This document shows, in pieces, positions 10,468-20,884 of a DNA stretch of 64,000 nucleotides. Made by a program: the position numbers and the translations under genes. This DNA is from Platanthera guangdongensis (lineage: Eukaryota; Streptophyta; Magnoliopsida; Asparagales; Orchidaceae): positions 6,534,110 through 6,598,109 of the forward strand of contig CM077159.1 of NCBI GenBank assembly GCA_039583875.1. The letters run 5' to 3'. The notes under the pieces were generated by a model. It was not told the DNA's origin and did no database searches. It worked only from the letters and a program-made list of their open reading frames with translations. Within the stretch, counting starts at the first letter, position 1; each line of letters begins with the position of its first letter.

Positions 10468-10975
10468 AATTCGGCGAGTATACCGGACGAATTACAATAA
10501 TACTCGATGAATTGCACAACACTCGACGAAAAAGACTTGCGATACTCGGCGAATTCCTACTTTACTCAACACATCATCCAATCGATATTCGATGAATTAC
10601 TCTGATACACAATGAATCTGCCTTATTGACACTTTTGGCAATACTCACCGAATCCTAATTGATACTCGGCGAATTACCTAACGTTACTCGCCGAATTACG
10701 CTTAGACTAACCTTCTACACTCAGCCATACTCGACGTTTCGTCGATTTTACTCAACGCCTTACACCTTCACTCAACACAACGCCCGCCGATACTCGACGA
10801 ACTCGACGCCTAGATACTCGATGAATTTACCTTAACGAATTCCTACCACTAATTCCTACTCGATGAATTCTACCCAATATATACGCCGAATTACACTTAG
10901 ACTAAATTATCACACTCGACGAATGTGGCTACAATACTCGGCAAATTTCTAACCCATACCCGCCGAATTTTACTT
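10468..10975. repeat. ACTCGACGAATT-type motif array (gypsy-1 LTR)
   Basis: About 20 degenerate copies of (A)TACTCGRCGAATT. Unlike the Sirevirus arrays it is not a strict palindrome. In the direction of transcription it lies downstream of the TATA box (11467). The core TCGACGAATT recurs in the Sire-2 arrays. Confidence 0.75.
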
Positions 10976-11466
10976 AAATCCCTAAACCTATTCTCCATGC
11001 CATGGCCAAAAACTTGCCCTAGTCTAGGATTTCTTCCATGGTTCAACCTACACTAACACTACTCTCTAAGGGAGGAGGAAGGAAGGGAACAAAACAAGCA
11101 ATAAAACAGACATGCAAGGGGGAAATTCCACTTGCCTTGAAACTTCGGAAAATCACTGTTCGCTCGCGACGCGACAAGGATCGACCGTGAAAAGGCCCTA
11201 GCAAAGCTTCCCGAAACTTTGGAGGAGAAAAGAGGTCAATATCGCTAAACCCTAACTCCTAAAGATCGAGGAATCGGAAAACATACCACGATCGGGTAGA
11301 TCTCGGCGAGAGCTCTACTACGGCATCGAAAACAGCCACCGGATCTCTCCTATCACTGGCCGAAATGGACGTGAAGTCCTCTGTTTTCTTCTCTCGTAAA
11401 AAGTCGCTGTCGGATTTAGGAAGAAGATGAATAGTAAAGGTGGGGTTTTCGTTTTGACCTATTTCC

Positions 11467-11474
11467 TATTTATA
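11467..11474 (-). promoter_or_regulatory. TATA box, gypsy-1 LTR
   Basis: TATAAATAGG on the minus strand within the U3-like part of the LTR, about 410 bp from the LTR start. Confidence 0.6.
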
Positions 11475-11991
11475 CTCATAATTATAATATATATTATTAA
11501 TTAATTAAAATATTGCCAAAACGACCCGAAATCCATATCAACTCGGAATCTTATGAAAATCGCACCTTAGCTAAATACCAACGCTACGAATCTAACGGCG
11601 AAGTCGAAATCCCAATCCGACCAATAAAACCTGGGTAAAACACCGCCAGAAGGTAAAACACCACCACATCCCTATAAAAGCTCCACCGAGTCACCAAAAC
11701 AGACCCGGCTCGCGAGGGAAGGTGTACAACCAAAACAATACCAACCACACAGGAAAACCCACAGAGCAAACACATGCTCCAAAAAATGTCACCTATTAAC
11801 TATGCGTCAACGTAACGCCCTAACGTCAAAAATATGTCACTATGAGAATCAAAATAAACACCAAAAAATCAGGGGCGTTACAGCCACCCCTCATAAAAGG
11901 AAATTTTATCCTGAAACTTAACATAAAGGATCAAATACAAAACAGAAGAAAAACAATCATAGGCTAACAAAGAAAACACTTACCAAAAACA

Positions 11992-13298
11992 TCAGGAGAA
12001 TAGATGAGGATGAGCCTCCCTCATAGCTGACTCCAACTCCCAAGTCACGCTCTCCATGTGTTGGTTCTTCCCCAAAACATTAACCATGGGCATTGTCATC
12101 CTTCACAATACCCGATCTTGATTATCCAAAACACGAACAAGCACCTCCACATATGAAAGATTATGCTCCAACTGGGGCACAACATCAAGAATTTGTCTGT
12201 TTCTCAGCACACACTTCCGCAATTGGCTTACATGGAAAACATCTTGTACACCCGAAAACTTTGCAGGCAAATCCAGCCTTAAGCTAGCACACCATTCCGC
12301 TCAACAACTTTGAAAGGCCCCACATATATAGGGTCCAACTTTGGTTCTTACCAAAACTCTTAACACCAGACATTGGGGAAACCTTAAGAAAGACCACGTC
12401 CCCAACAACAAACTCCAAATCAGTCCTACGCTATTTGGCATTCTTCTCATTACGCTCTTGAGCTACCTAAAGCTTCTCTCGAATATGCTTAACAGAAATA
12501 TCCATTTCTTCTAACGCTTCAGTGCGCAACAATGGTTTCTCGCCAACCTCGATCCAAAATAAGGGAGTTCTGCAATGCCTCCCATACAAAGCCTCAAACG
12601 GGGCCATCTGCAAACTCTCTTGAAAACTGTTATTTTATGAAAATCCCATCAATCTCAAACGTTCATCCCATGCTCCTCTGTGGTCCAAAATATAACATCT
12701 TATCATATCTTCCACGATCTGATTTACTCTCTTCATCTGACCAATTGTCTGTGGATGATAACAATGGTATATCTCAAGTTAGTGCCCAACCCTCCTGTAA
12801 ACACTTCCAAAAATGAGACGTAAACCAGGAGTATCGATCTGATACAATACTAATAGGCATTCCGTATAACCTGATGACCTCATCAAAGTATAACTCAGTT
12901 ATTCTCTACATGGAGTAGTCGATCTTGAACGACACGAACTGTGCACACTTCATCTATTCTTCCACTATAACCCAAACTGAATCGTATCCTCGGGGAGATC
13001 TCGGCAATCCCGTAATAAAATCCATGCAAATACTCTCCCACTTCTAACTCGGGATTTCTATGGGCATCAACTTGACTCCAGGCCTTCCATGATCGGCCTT
13101 AACTCTCTTGCAAGTAAAACATTCTGATACAAACTTAGCTATATGGCCATTCGAACCATAACACCAAGCAATCTGCTTCAGATCCTTAAACATTTCTGTA
13201 GAACCGGGGTGGTAGGGAACACTAGAACCATGTGCCTCTTTGAACAGCTTAACTCGGAGATCCTCAAATACTGGAATACAAAATCTATCGCGGTACTT
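11992..13298 (-). pseudogene. gypsy-1 integrase remnant and chromodomain tail
   Basis: Conceptual reading of the minus strand shows a broken integrase: an HPGSTEMFKDLKQ zinc-binding start with Cys pairs (about 13220-13080), an MDFITGLPRS-like first catalytic region (about 13030) and a SDR second region (about 12830). Stops and frame changes are scattered through it. The C-terminus ends in a chromodomain-like tail, VNVLGKNQHMESVTWELES then AMREAHPHLF, with a stop at 11992. This matches the family's xATWExExxMRxxYPxLF ending. It would have directed integration into particular chromatin, but it is non-functional. Confidence 0.7.
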
Positions 13299-14011
13299 CT
13301 AGGTACCCGCGTCATCAATTGAAAAGTTTGGTAATTCCCCTTTCGCAGTTCTATTATAAAGGTGCAGCAAATCAGGATCCTCCTTTTTGTGTAGCCTCGT
13401 AAGTGTAATCCATGAAGGCTCTACTACTTCCAAACTATTGGGCGAGTAGCTACTCCCCACCGATATATCCATTAAGAGAAATTCCTCCGCTAGTGAATCC
13501 ACTGAAAGGTTAAAAATTTTCATTGTTTTCCTGCTCAGGGCGTCGGCTATCACATTAGCTTTGCCCGAATGGTATTGGATCTCTGCATAATAATCTGGAA
13601 CATAATCTAACCATATTCACTGGCGCAAATTCAGTTCTTTTTGAGTGAAGAAGTACTTAGAACTATTTTGATCGATATAAATCTTGCACAAAGCACCTTA
13701 TAATAGATGTCTCAATAAGTTTAAGACGTAGATCACAGTTGCGAATTCTAGATCATGCGTGGGTTAATTATTCTCATGTATCTTTAACTGACACGACCAA
13801 TAAACAATTACTTTCCTTTTTACATTAACACGCAACCAATTCCAAAGTGCAATGCATCCACATACACATCATACTCTATCCCTTCGCAAGGTAAGGCCAA
13901 AATCGGAGCATTGCACAATCTCCTTTTTAATTCCTGAAAAGCCTCTTCACACTTATTGCTCCAATTGAAAGTTGTGTTCTTCTGCGTAAGCTTAGTTAGT
14001 GGTGCAGACAA
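13299..14011 (-). pseudogene. gypsy-1 RNase H region remnant
   Basis: Minus-strand pieces at 14011-13820 (EEAFQELKRRL, then YDVYVDALHFGIGCVLM, the RNase H start; the usual SDASHFGLG reads VDALHFGIG) and 13553-13299 (the end motif IADALSRK followed by the linker to integrase). The sequence between is frame-broken. Non-functional. Confidence 0.75.
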
Positions 14012-14044
14012 CGTAGAGAAACATTCCCCAAACCTTCTATAATA

Positions 14045-14641
14045 TCATGCTAGCCCTAGGAAGCTCCTTATCGCTTTGGGAGTAGCAGGTCTATTCCAAT
14101 CCATTACAGCAGCTATCTTCGCAGGGTCCACAGTGATTCCATCCTTATTAACCACATGACCCAAGAAGGAAACCTGAGGCAACCAAAACTCACACTTGGT
14201 CAGCTTAGCATACAACTTATGCTCTCTCAAGGCAGACAAAACCAAACTCAAGTGCTGGGCATACTCTTCTGCACTGCAGGAGTATACCAGAACATCATCA
14301 ATAAACACAACCACAAAACGGTCCAGGAAATCCTTAAACACTATGTTCATCATATCTATAAAGGCAGAGGGTGCATTGGTCAATCCAAAATACATCACCA
14401 AGAACTCGAAATGTCCATTCCGAGAATGAGAGGCAGTCTGTGGAATATCTGTCTCACGAATCCTCAACTTATGGTAGCCTAAACAAAGATTAATCTTTGA
14501 AAAAACAGAGCTACCACACAACTGATCAAACAAATCATCTATGCTTGGCATGTGATACCTATTCTTAATGGTTGCCTTATTCACCTCACTATAATCAATA
14601 AACGTCCTCGTCAATCCATCCTTTTTCTTCACAAATAGCAC
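14045..14641 (-). pseudogene. gypsy-1 reverse transcriptase core
   Basis: A 198-codon open stretch with the RT order [60 protein letters not shown] and [13 protein letters not shown], ending SFLGLA. The catalytic FIDD pair is present. An earlier catalytic aspartate (usually SKIDLRSGYHQ) is changed to Asn ([11 protein letters not shown]). A stop just upstream separates it from the RT N-terminus at 14651. Confidence 0.85.
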
Positions 14642-14650
14642 AGGATCTCC

Positions 14651-15391
14651 CTACGTTAAAGAACTTGGTCTAACAAATTCATTCTTCAGTAACTCATCCA
14701 ATTGGGTACGCAACTCCTCCAGCTCACACGGGGCCATACGATACGGTGCTTTATCAATAGGACGATCACCTGGCTCCAAATCAATGACAAACTCCACATC
14801 TTTCTCAGGTAGAAGACCAAGAAGATTATCAGGAAACACATTAGGAAACTCGCGCACTACAGTAATCTCCTCTACACATGGAAAACTACTACCGGTAGTC
14901 AACACAAAAACAAAACAGGCAAAACATCCGGAATTTACAAGCTTCTGAGCACGTACCACAGAAATGATCGGAGAAACTTGGCGCGAAAAACCATAAACAC
15001 TCCTTGGTTGACCGTTGTCTGCCTTGAAATACAAGCTCTTGACCTTGCACTGGATAACTACATCATACTTGGATAACCAGTCCATCCCCAAAATGACATC
15101 AAAATCATCCAAGTCTAACACCTTCAGATCAGCAACGGCTAAAAAATCTCCTAACAGAATCAGACAACTCTGAATGCCTTGGTCCGATACCATAGAATCG
15201 CCAGAGGGGAACATGACACAAAATGCATCGCCAACACGATTGAGGATCAAACGATGATGCTCAATAAAGACCCTAGCCACAAAAGACTGGGTAGCATCAG
15301 AATCGAAAAGAACGTGCGTCCGACGGTTCTTAACCATAAACTTTCCTATAATTTCGTTTAGGCAACTAAGGGAACAAATGTCGAAGTACAA
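14651..15391 (-). pseudogene. gypsy-1 aspartic protease plus RT N-terminus
   Basis: A 246-codon open stretch. Near residue 28 is the protease active-site region LFDSDATQSFV; the family has D-S/T-G-A, so the conserved glycine is mutated to Asp. A second protease motif VILGMDWLSKYDVVI follows near residue 105. From about residue 185 the RT N-terminal region is clear: FPNVFPDNLLGLLPEKDVEF, APYRMAPCELEELRTQLDEL. It ends at a stop before the RT core at 14641. Confidence 0.85.
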
Positions 15392-15564
15392 CTACAAATT
15401 AAAAGCAAGAACTAGGTTAGGATCTAACCTGAAATAACTTGAGAAGACGTCTGAACTTCCTCCAAAGACACCATTTTCAGCTTGCCCTTCCACTTGTCCA
15501 AATGTTGTGGTGGTGGCAAAGCATGAAGTGGAACTGGTTGCAACGGGAGCTGATTCTGTGGGCA
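15392..15564 (-). pseudogene. gypsy-1 Gag C-terminal fragment
   Basis: Low-complexity Ser/Thr/Ala-rich minus-strand frame (PTESAPVATSSTSCFATTTT) typical of the region after the zinc knuckle in gypsy Gag. It was separated from the knuckle at 28723-28849 by the Sire-1 insertion. Confidence 0.6.
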
Positions 15565-15569
15565 CTTTG
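15565..15569. repeat. Sire-1 target-site duplication, left copy
   Basis: CTTTG directly left of the LTR base at 15570. The identical CTTTG is at 28718-28722, right of the other LTR. Five bases is the usual duplication length for copia integrases. Confidence 0.9.
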
Positions 15570-16446
15570 TGAAAGATATGGTACCTAAACACCTAGAGGG
15601 GGGGGGGGGTGAATAGGTGACCTAAACCTTTTTGCAATTTTGTTGGCAGCTCAACAGTTATTTCACAGATTATTACAACTAACAGCAATTACAGAAATAA
15701 ACAGTAATTCCACAGCACAGCACACCACAGAAGACACACTAATTTATAGTGGTTCCCCAATCTTTGGGTACATCCACTTTCCCCCTTCGCCTATCTAGCA
15801 GTGTACTAGATTCGGCCAAACTTCTCCACTAACTCAGAACCCAACTAGGTTCCTACCTCAGGCCCAAAGCCTTACACTCAGCCAAAAGGCCTACACTCAG
15901 CCACCCAGGCCTACACTCAGCCAATTAAGGCCTACACTCAGAGTTCTTCAACTCCTACACTCAGGCAAGCAAGCCCTACCCTCAGCCTTTATAATATAGG
16001 CTTACAATTCTCTCAGATCCAATGGATCCTACAAGTTAAAATAGAAAGTACAATAGCTAACTCTACAACTCAGAAAATAAGAGAGGAGTTGAGAGATTCT
16101 TGAAGAGTTCTTGGAAGAACTCAGTTAGATCCAAACTGACTTAGCTTCCTTCAAAGCTTCTTGATTAGAACTGAATTAGTCTGAATCTTCTGCAGTTGTT
16201 CCTTGACCTCTGCTTCTTGAAATCCAGATGACTCTGAATTCTTCTTCTCAGCCTTAGTTCCAAAGACTGAATACTTGGTTGGAGCTCTCTCTCTCCAACT
16301 TCTTAGATCTGCCGATGCACAGCAAGATCTTCTTGTGTTGATACTCAATATACCACTTTTACAAAGATCTGAACTCTCTCTATCAAAAACTTTTTCAACC
16401 ACTTCTATATCACTTCATCAATCTTGGTCTGTAAACTATGGGTGCC

Positions 16447-16454
16447 TATTTATA
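16447..16454 (-). promoter_or_regulatory. TATA box, Sire-1 3' LTR
   Basis: TATAAATAGG on the minus strand, about 140 bp downstream of the nearest array repeat. This is the 3' LTR copy; the functional promoter copy is at 27499-27506. Confidence 0.7.
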
Positions 16455-16588
16455 GGCTTCCTTTATGGTAACCGGCTGGTCCGGTTCATAACAGACTTCT
16501 GATATCTCTGACAGTTGATGTAGACCGGCTGGATTGGCAGCTGTCATGTCAACCAGTCACTTCTTGAAATTCTCTAACTGTCAGATAG

Positions 16589-17522
16589 TGTCGAGACTTT
16601 CTGTTCTTAAGTGTCGACACTTATAGACCAAGTGTCGACACATGTTGTGTAAGTGTCGACACAAGTCTACAAGGTGTCGACACAATTCCTTGTATGTCTC
16701 GACACAGATTCTTCTGCATGTGTCGACACTGAAATTGAGTGTCGACACAAATACTTGTACTTCATTCTTTAACTGTATCCTTCTAAGTGTCGACACATGT
16801 TCTTTGTGTCGACACATCTTTATGTGTTGAAACTGTCAAGTGTCGACACTGCTTCTTGGTGTCGACACAAGTCTTCACTTTTGTTTCTTCAGCTGAGTGT
16901 CGACACATTCCTTTAGTGTCGACACTTGTACTTAGAATATTTTGTAACTTTTCTGTTCTTTGCTAAGTGTCGACACAGCTCCTTGTGTCGACACTTTCTT
17001 CAAGTGTAGAGTCTTCAACTAAGTGTCGACACATTGTGCTGGGTGTCGACACTTTCTTCAAGTGTTGACTCTTCTGGTTGTGTGTCGACACATTGTGCTG
17101 AGTGTCGACACTTTCTTCAAATACTGACTCTTCAGCATAGTGTCGACACATTGTGTTGAGTGTCGACACTTACTTCAAATACTGACTCTTCAGCATAGTG
17201 TCGACACATTGTGTTGAGTGTCGACACTTTTACTTAGACTCTGCAGACTTTTGCTGAGTGTCGACACAGCTCCAAGTGTCGACACTTTCTGGTGTAGACA
17301 CAGCTCTTCTAGGTGTCGACACTTCTGCTAAGTGTCGACACAGCTTTTCTGCATACTTCTTCACTGAGTGTCGACACAGCTCCAAGTGTCGACACTTTCT
17401 GACTGGTGTCGACTCTTCTTCCCAGGTGTCGACACAATGACTCCAAGTGTCGACACTGCTTGTCTGGGTGTCGACACAAGCTTTCTCAAGTGTCGACACT
17501 TTCCCTCTGGGTGTCGACACAT
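16589..17522. repeat. TGTCGACA palindrome array, Sire-1 3' LTR
   Basis: Several dozen copies of the palindrome GTGTCGACAC or its 8-bp core in about 930 bp. Some are organised in longer sub-repeats of about 65-75 bp (17020-17230) containing TTCTTCAAATACTGACTCTT. ACTTAGAA boxes sit at 16929 and 17524, with a decayed box at 17231. Confidence 0.95.
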
Positions 17523-17665
17523 GGACTTAGAAACTTTTAGCTTCAGTCTAGTGAATACCTAACCTGCACAAGTAACTCAAACACACATCAAATACATTAT
17601 GATGTATATCATTGAGTTAGGTGAGGCTTCTTCAAATCAGGTACATTTGACCAATGTACCCAACA

Positions 17666-17680
17666 ATCTCCCCCTATTTG
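17666..17680 (-). promoter_or_regulatory. Sire-1 polypurine tract
   Basis: Plus strand ATCTCCCCCTATTTG, that is CAAATAGGGGGAGAT on the minus strand, directly before the 3' LTR start. Sire-2 has the same string at 54146-54160. Confidence 0.9.
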
Positions 17681-17965
17681 GAGAAGTCATAACCCTTAGT
17701 CAATGATATACATCACTCATAATTAAAAATTATAAAATGATGTAAAACAGGTATATGTCAACAGAGTTAAACTTAAACATGTAATAAAGCACACATGTAT
17801 ACTCATTCAGCATTACAGAACAAACAAGAATTAGACACATTCATCTGAACAATCATGAAATTTATTTAACAAAAATTGTTCAAACATTGTTGTTAATACA
17901 TTTTCAATGATTTACACAAAATGTTTGATGTAACAGATTACAACATTCTTCAGTTTAATCTTAGT
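17681..17965. other. non-coding stretch between ORF3 stop and purine tract
   Basis: A/T-rich, about 285 bp, with no frame or repeat of note. It is the 3' untranslated part of ORF3. Confidence 0.6.
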
Positions 17966-20785
17966 CTAATTCTGCTCTGGTTCTTTTATGACAATGCCTT
18001 TTCCAGCTTGCACTTTGGCCTTTACAGCAGCAGCAGCAGGCTCAGCTTCAGCAGTCTTCTTCCCTTTGGAGTCCTTCTTCTTCTGTTCTTCAGCCTTGAT
18101 TTTTTGCCTCTCAAAGTAATGATAGGGCTTAGGAAAGTACTTGCTAGGCTCCACAGCTGTTGGAGGTAGCGTTCCTAACTTAGCCTTCCTTCTATGTTGG
18201 ACAATGGCCTCCTGCCTACTCTCATGCTTCCTCCATTCTGCCTCTGAGAACCACTTGTTCCTCTCATGGGCATTGTCCTTGGCCGCTTTCCAGGCTGTGA
18301 GAATGATGTTCCTAGAAGTAGGGCTCCACTGTTCAAAATCTGGTTTTTGCTCAGCAAGTTCCCTGAACTTCTTCTTTGACAGCCTAGTCTTTTCTTCTTT
18401 GTCCAAAGCCTCTTGCATAGCTGCTGTAATAGGTTGAACAACCTTTTCCAGAACAATATTAGGCTTACCAGCAGTTGGACTATACATTGTGCTTACATCA
18501 GCATGAACCATTTCAAAATCTGGAGGTGGATAGATCACCTGAGCTACTTCCTGTTGCTCACCTCCAAGATATGCACTTTGAATACCAGATTCAGCTACAT
18601 TGTCATCATCACACAGGGGAGGATAGCCCAGTGTAGCTCTGATGGAATTAGAAATCCATTTGGCATGGTCAGAGCTAGCTTTGACTAACACCCTCTCCCC
18701 CTTTATGACTTCTTGGGCTACATGATCTCTCACATCATCCTTTTGGAATCTTATCTGACTGTCCAAGTACCTGATTCCTTCCTTAAAATAAGGTCTAAGC
18801 TTTGTAAGCTGTTCAGAAATGACCTTCTGTGAATCCTTAATGGCAGTCTTGACAGCAGCAATTTCTTCCTGAAATACTTTATCAAATTCAGCTTTGGCAG
18901 CAGCAGTGGATGTTGAAGGTTCATCAGACTTATTCTTGAGTTCAGTGACTATTGCATTGTGAGATGCAGTCAAATTATCATTCATCCTCAATTGATTCTC
19001 CAGCACATAGCCTTGCTTTAGTGCTATATCATCCACTTGAGTATTTATTGTCTCTTGATGGGTTGCCAGATAGACTACTGCATGAGCACCCTTTGTAAAA
19101 CAATCAGTCATCTCCTTTTTATTAAGGTTCATTTCAAACCTTATTGACTTGATGTCCTGTGCCAGATCTGATTGAAGTGCCTTGTGCCCTTCATCAACAT
19201 AAGTTTCTATAGCTTTTCTTTGTTCATCCATCTTGATTTGCATTGCAAGCAGTAGAGCACTGTAATCAGTGGATGGAGCTTGTTGAACTAAGGAGTGTTG
19301 AGCAACAGTTTGTAGAGCCTTCTTGTAGCTCTGGCTCCTTCTTTTGAAAACAAAGAATTGTTTCTTCTTAGCTTGCTCAGTTTCATCATCCTCAGACTCT
19401 GATGTACTTGCAATATTCACCCTATCCTTAGGGCTTTCAGGCCTTGCAGTCTGCACACCAGGTGCTTGCTCAGTTTCCAGCCTAATAGGCTCTTCCACAA
19501 CTTCCATGTTCTCCCCCTCAATAGCAGCACTCTTCTCTTCATCAGCAGCAGTCTTGTCCATGTCAAAATCTTCTTGATCTAAATTCAGAAATAGATCTTC
19601 CATTGTATATTCTGGGGGTGACTGTGCAGGAGATGTACTGTGTTCATCAGCTACAACAGATGTGTCTTGGAGAACAACATCTGGTTCTTGAGTTGCTTGC
19701 TGATTTTGCTGATGGTCATCAGACAAATCAGAATTTATTATAGAAAAATTGAAAGTATTAAGGTCAGCAAGTACCTCTTGGATGAGGATGGTGGCCTGCT
19801 CACTCTCCAGTGTAGATGGTTCTGCTACACCTGGAAGCTCCCCCTGGCTTGGATCCCTAGGGATGGGGCTAGTGTGAGGCAGCTCCCCCTGAATCTCAGC
19901 CACATCTTGACCAGCTGGGGTCTTTTCTACTATCTCCTCCTCTTGCTCATCAGGTGTAAACACCACCTGTTCTTCACTCTCAGAACTGCTTGAGGACACT
20001 TGGGCCACAACAGCAGTTTTTCTCTTCTTCCTTGGAGGGGAATCCTTCTTAGAAGCTTGTTTCTCGGGGGTGGTCAATTCCTTTGACAGCACCCTTTCCC
20101 ACCTGGAGAATATCCTTGAATCCATTCTCCTCATGTGATTGATTTTAGTTCCAGCAGCAGTGCTCATTACCTCTGGAATTGATCCAGCCAGGTAGAGACT
20201 TAGTATCCTGCCCAGATTGGGCTTCTTCAGACTTTCCTTCACTTTCTCAAATACAATCATAGACCAATCTGTTCTTAGGTTGAAGATAATTCTGGTCATG
20301 ACATTGAACATGGAGGCTGACACCCTGTCATGCCCTCCAGTTTTACTGAGAATGACCTTGCCTACTATCTCTGACAGAAATTTCCCTTGAATGTTCATGC
20401 CTTTTCTGTTAAAGACAGAACCTATTTTCATCTTAGAATCAAGACCACACCAGACCAAAGCTTCCCTGGTCGTGGATGTAGAAATTTCTTCTTCTTCTTG
20501 AGTCTTAGGTAGCTGAAGTACCTTTCTCAGACTTTTGGGTGATACCTTGACCTTGGTTCCATGCACTCTGGATTTGATTCTGTATCCAGAGTCATCCACA
20601 GTTGCTCCAGTAAGAAATTCAAGCACCTCTTTCTTCCATATCTTGTATGGTTCTGAAACCAAGTATTCCAATCCTGAATCGGTGACTAGGGTTACCACCG
20701 ACTTGATTTCTTGATCGCCATCGTCAAAAGCACCTCGCACGAGCTCATACCCTTCGTTAACATTCTCCTCGAGATTGGGAGCCAT
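17966..20785 (-). CDS. Sire-1 ORF3: extra 3' ORF, 939 aa, nuclear/coiled-coil-like protein
   Basis: The ATG at 20785 is chosen because it follows AAACCCTA and begins MAPNLEENVNEGYELV; the frame is open 28 codons further up but without an ATG. Residues 1-235 look globular, with a segment FLSEIVGKVILSKTGGHDRV and GRILSLYLAGSIPE that matches the 3' ORF of Sire-2. A basic, NLS-like SPPRKKRKT follows near 249-257. Residues about 260-520 are acidic and Ser/Pro/Gln-rich, then a helix-rich, probably coiled-coil region (about 540-760) and a very basic Lys-rich C-terminus (WRKHESRQEAIVQHRRKAK, EEQKKKDSKGKK). I see no signal peptide or membrane helix, so the env-like name used for Sirevirus third ORFs is not supported here. 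The function is unknown; the intact frame in a young element implies selection. It has its own putative promoter. Confidence 0.85.
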   Translation of the reverse strand: MAPNLEENVNEGYELVRGAFDDGDQEIKSVVTLVTDSGLEYLVSEPYKIWKKEVLEFLTGATVDDSGYRIKSRVHGTKVKVSPKSLRKVLQLPKTQEEEEISTSTTREALVWCGLDSKMKIGSVFNRKGMNIQGKFLSEIVGKVILSKTGGHDRVSASMFNVMTRIIFNLRTDWSMIVFEKVKESLKKPNLGRILSLYLAGSIPEVMSTAAGTKINHMRRMDSRIFSRWERVLSKELTTPEKQASKKDSPPRKKRKTAVVAQVSSSSSESEEQVVFTPDEQEEEIVEKTPAGQDVAEIQGELPHTSPIPRDPSQGELPGVAEPSTLESEQATILIQEVLADLNTFNFSIINSDLSDDHQQNQQATQEPDVVLQDTSVVADEHSTSPAQSPPEYTMEDLFLNLDQEDFDMDKTAADEEKSAAIEGENMEVVEEPIRLETEQAPGVQTARPESPKDRVNIASTSESEDDETEQAKKKQFFVFKRRSQSYKKALQTVAQHSLVQQAPSTDYSALLLAMQIKMDEQRKAIETYVDEGHKALQSDLAQDIKSIRFEMNLNKKEMTDCFTKGAHAVVYLATHQETINTQVDDIALKQGYVLENQLRMNDNLTASHNAIVTELKNKSDEPSTSTAAAKAEFDKVFQEEIAAVKTAIKDSQKVISEQLTKLRPYFKEGIRYLDSQIRFQKDDVRDHVAQEVIKGERVLVKASSDHAKWISNSIRATLGYPPLCDDDNVAESGIQSAYLGGEQQEVAQVIYPPPDFEMVHADVSTMYSPTAGKPNIVLEKVVQPITAAMQEALDKEEKTRLSKKKFRELAEQKPDFEQWSPTSRNIILTAWKAAKDNAHERNKWFSEAEWRKHESRQEAIVQHRRKAKLGTLPPTAVEPSKYFPKPYHYFERQKIKAEEQKKKDSKGKKTAEAEPAAAAVKAKVQAGKGIVIKEPEQN

Positions 20786-20793
20786 TAGGGTTT
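20786..20793 (-). promoter_or_regulatory. telo-box-like AAACCCTA before ORF3 ATG
   Basis: AAACCCTAATGG on the minus strand: the octamer abuts the start codon. Telo boxes are common in 5' leaders of plant translation-related genes. The leader between the TATA box and ATG is also CT-rich (TTTCTCTCTTCTC), like a plant 5' UTR. Confidence 0.5.
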
Positions 20794-20884
20794 GAAGATT
20801 TAGTCTTGAGAAGAGAGAAATATCGACACAAGAGTTTTGGTCTCGAAACTTTTGAAAGCGTGTCGACAAACAAAGACAGAATCC

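Larger units (their letters stand above)
9074..11882 (-). repeat. gypsy-1 3' LTR (about 2.8 kb)
   Basis: On the minus strand it begins TGTAACGCCCCTG at 11882, right after a purine tract (AGGGGTGGC, 11883-11891), and extends left to about 9074. The left 1.15 kb matches 30883-32032. It contains a TATA box at 11467-11474 and a TACTCGRCGAATT motif array at 10468-10975. The exact left boundary is uncertain by some tens of bases. Confidence 0.8.
15570..17665 (-). repeat. Sire-1 3' LTR (2096 bp)
   Basis: Plus-strand limits TGAAAGATATGG (15570) and ACCCAACA (17665); on the minus strand it is TGTTGGGT...TATCTTTCA. It contains a G run at about 15598-15610, CTACACTCAGCC repeats (15870-15970), a TATA box (16447-16454) and the TGTCGACA array (16589-17522). 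Confidence 0.95.

Noticed and set aside
16589..17522. CRISPR-like appearance of regularly repeated TGTCGACAC
   Set aside because: Repeat cores are only 8-10 bp, spacing is irregular, there are no cas genes, and the array lies inside LTRs of a plant retrotransposon.
17230..17562. Open frames across the palindrome arrays (CRHxxVDTxx-type peptides), here and in the other LTR copies
   Set aside because: The peptides only reflect the repeat unit, occur on both strands and lie in LTR U3 sequence.
17966..20869. Calling Sire-1 ORF3 an envelope protein
   Set aside because: No signal peptide, transmembrane segment or fusion-like region is visible; the NLS-like runs and coiled coil argue otherwise.
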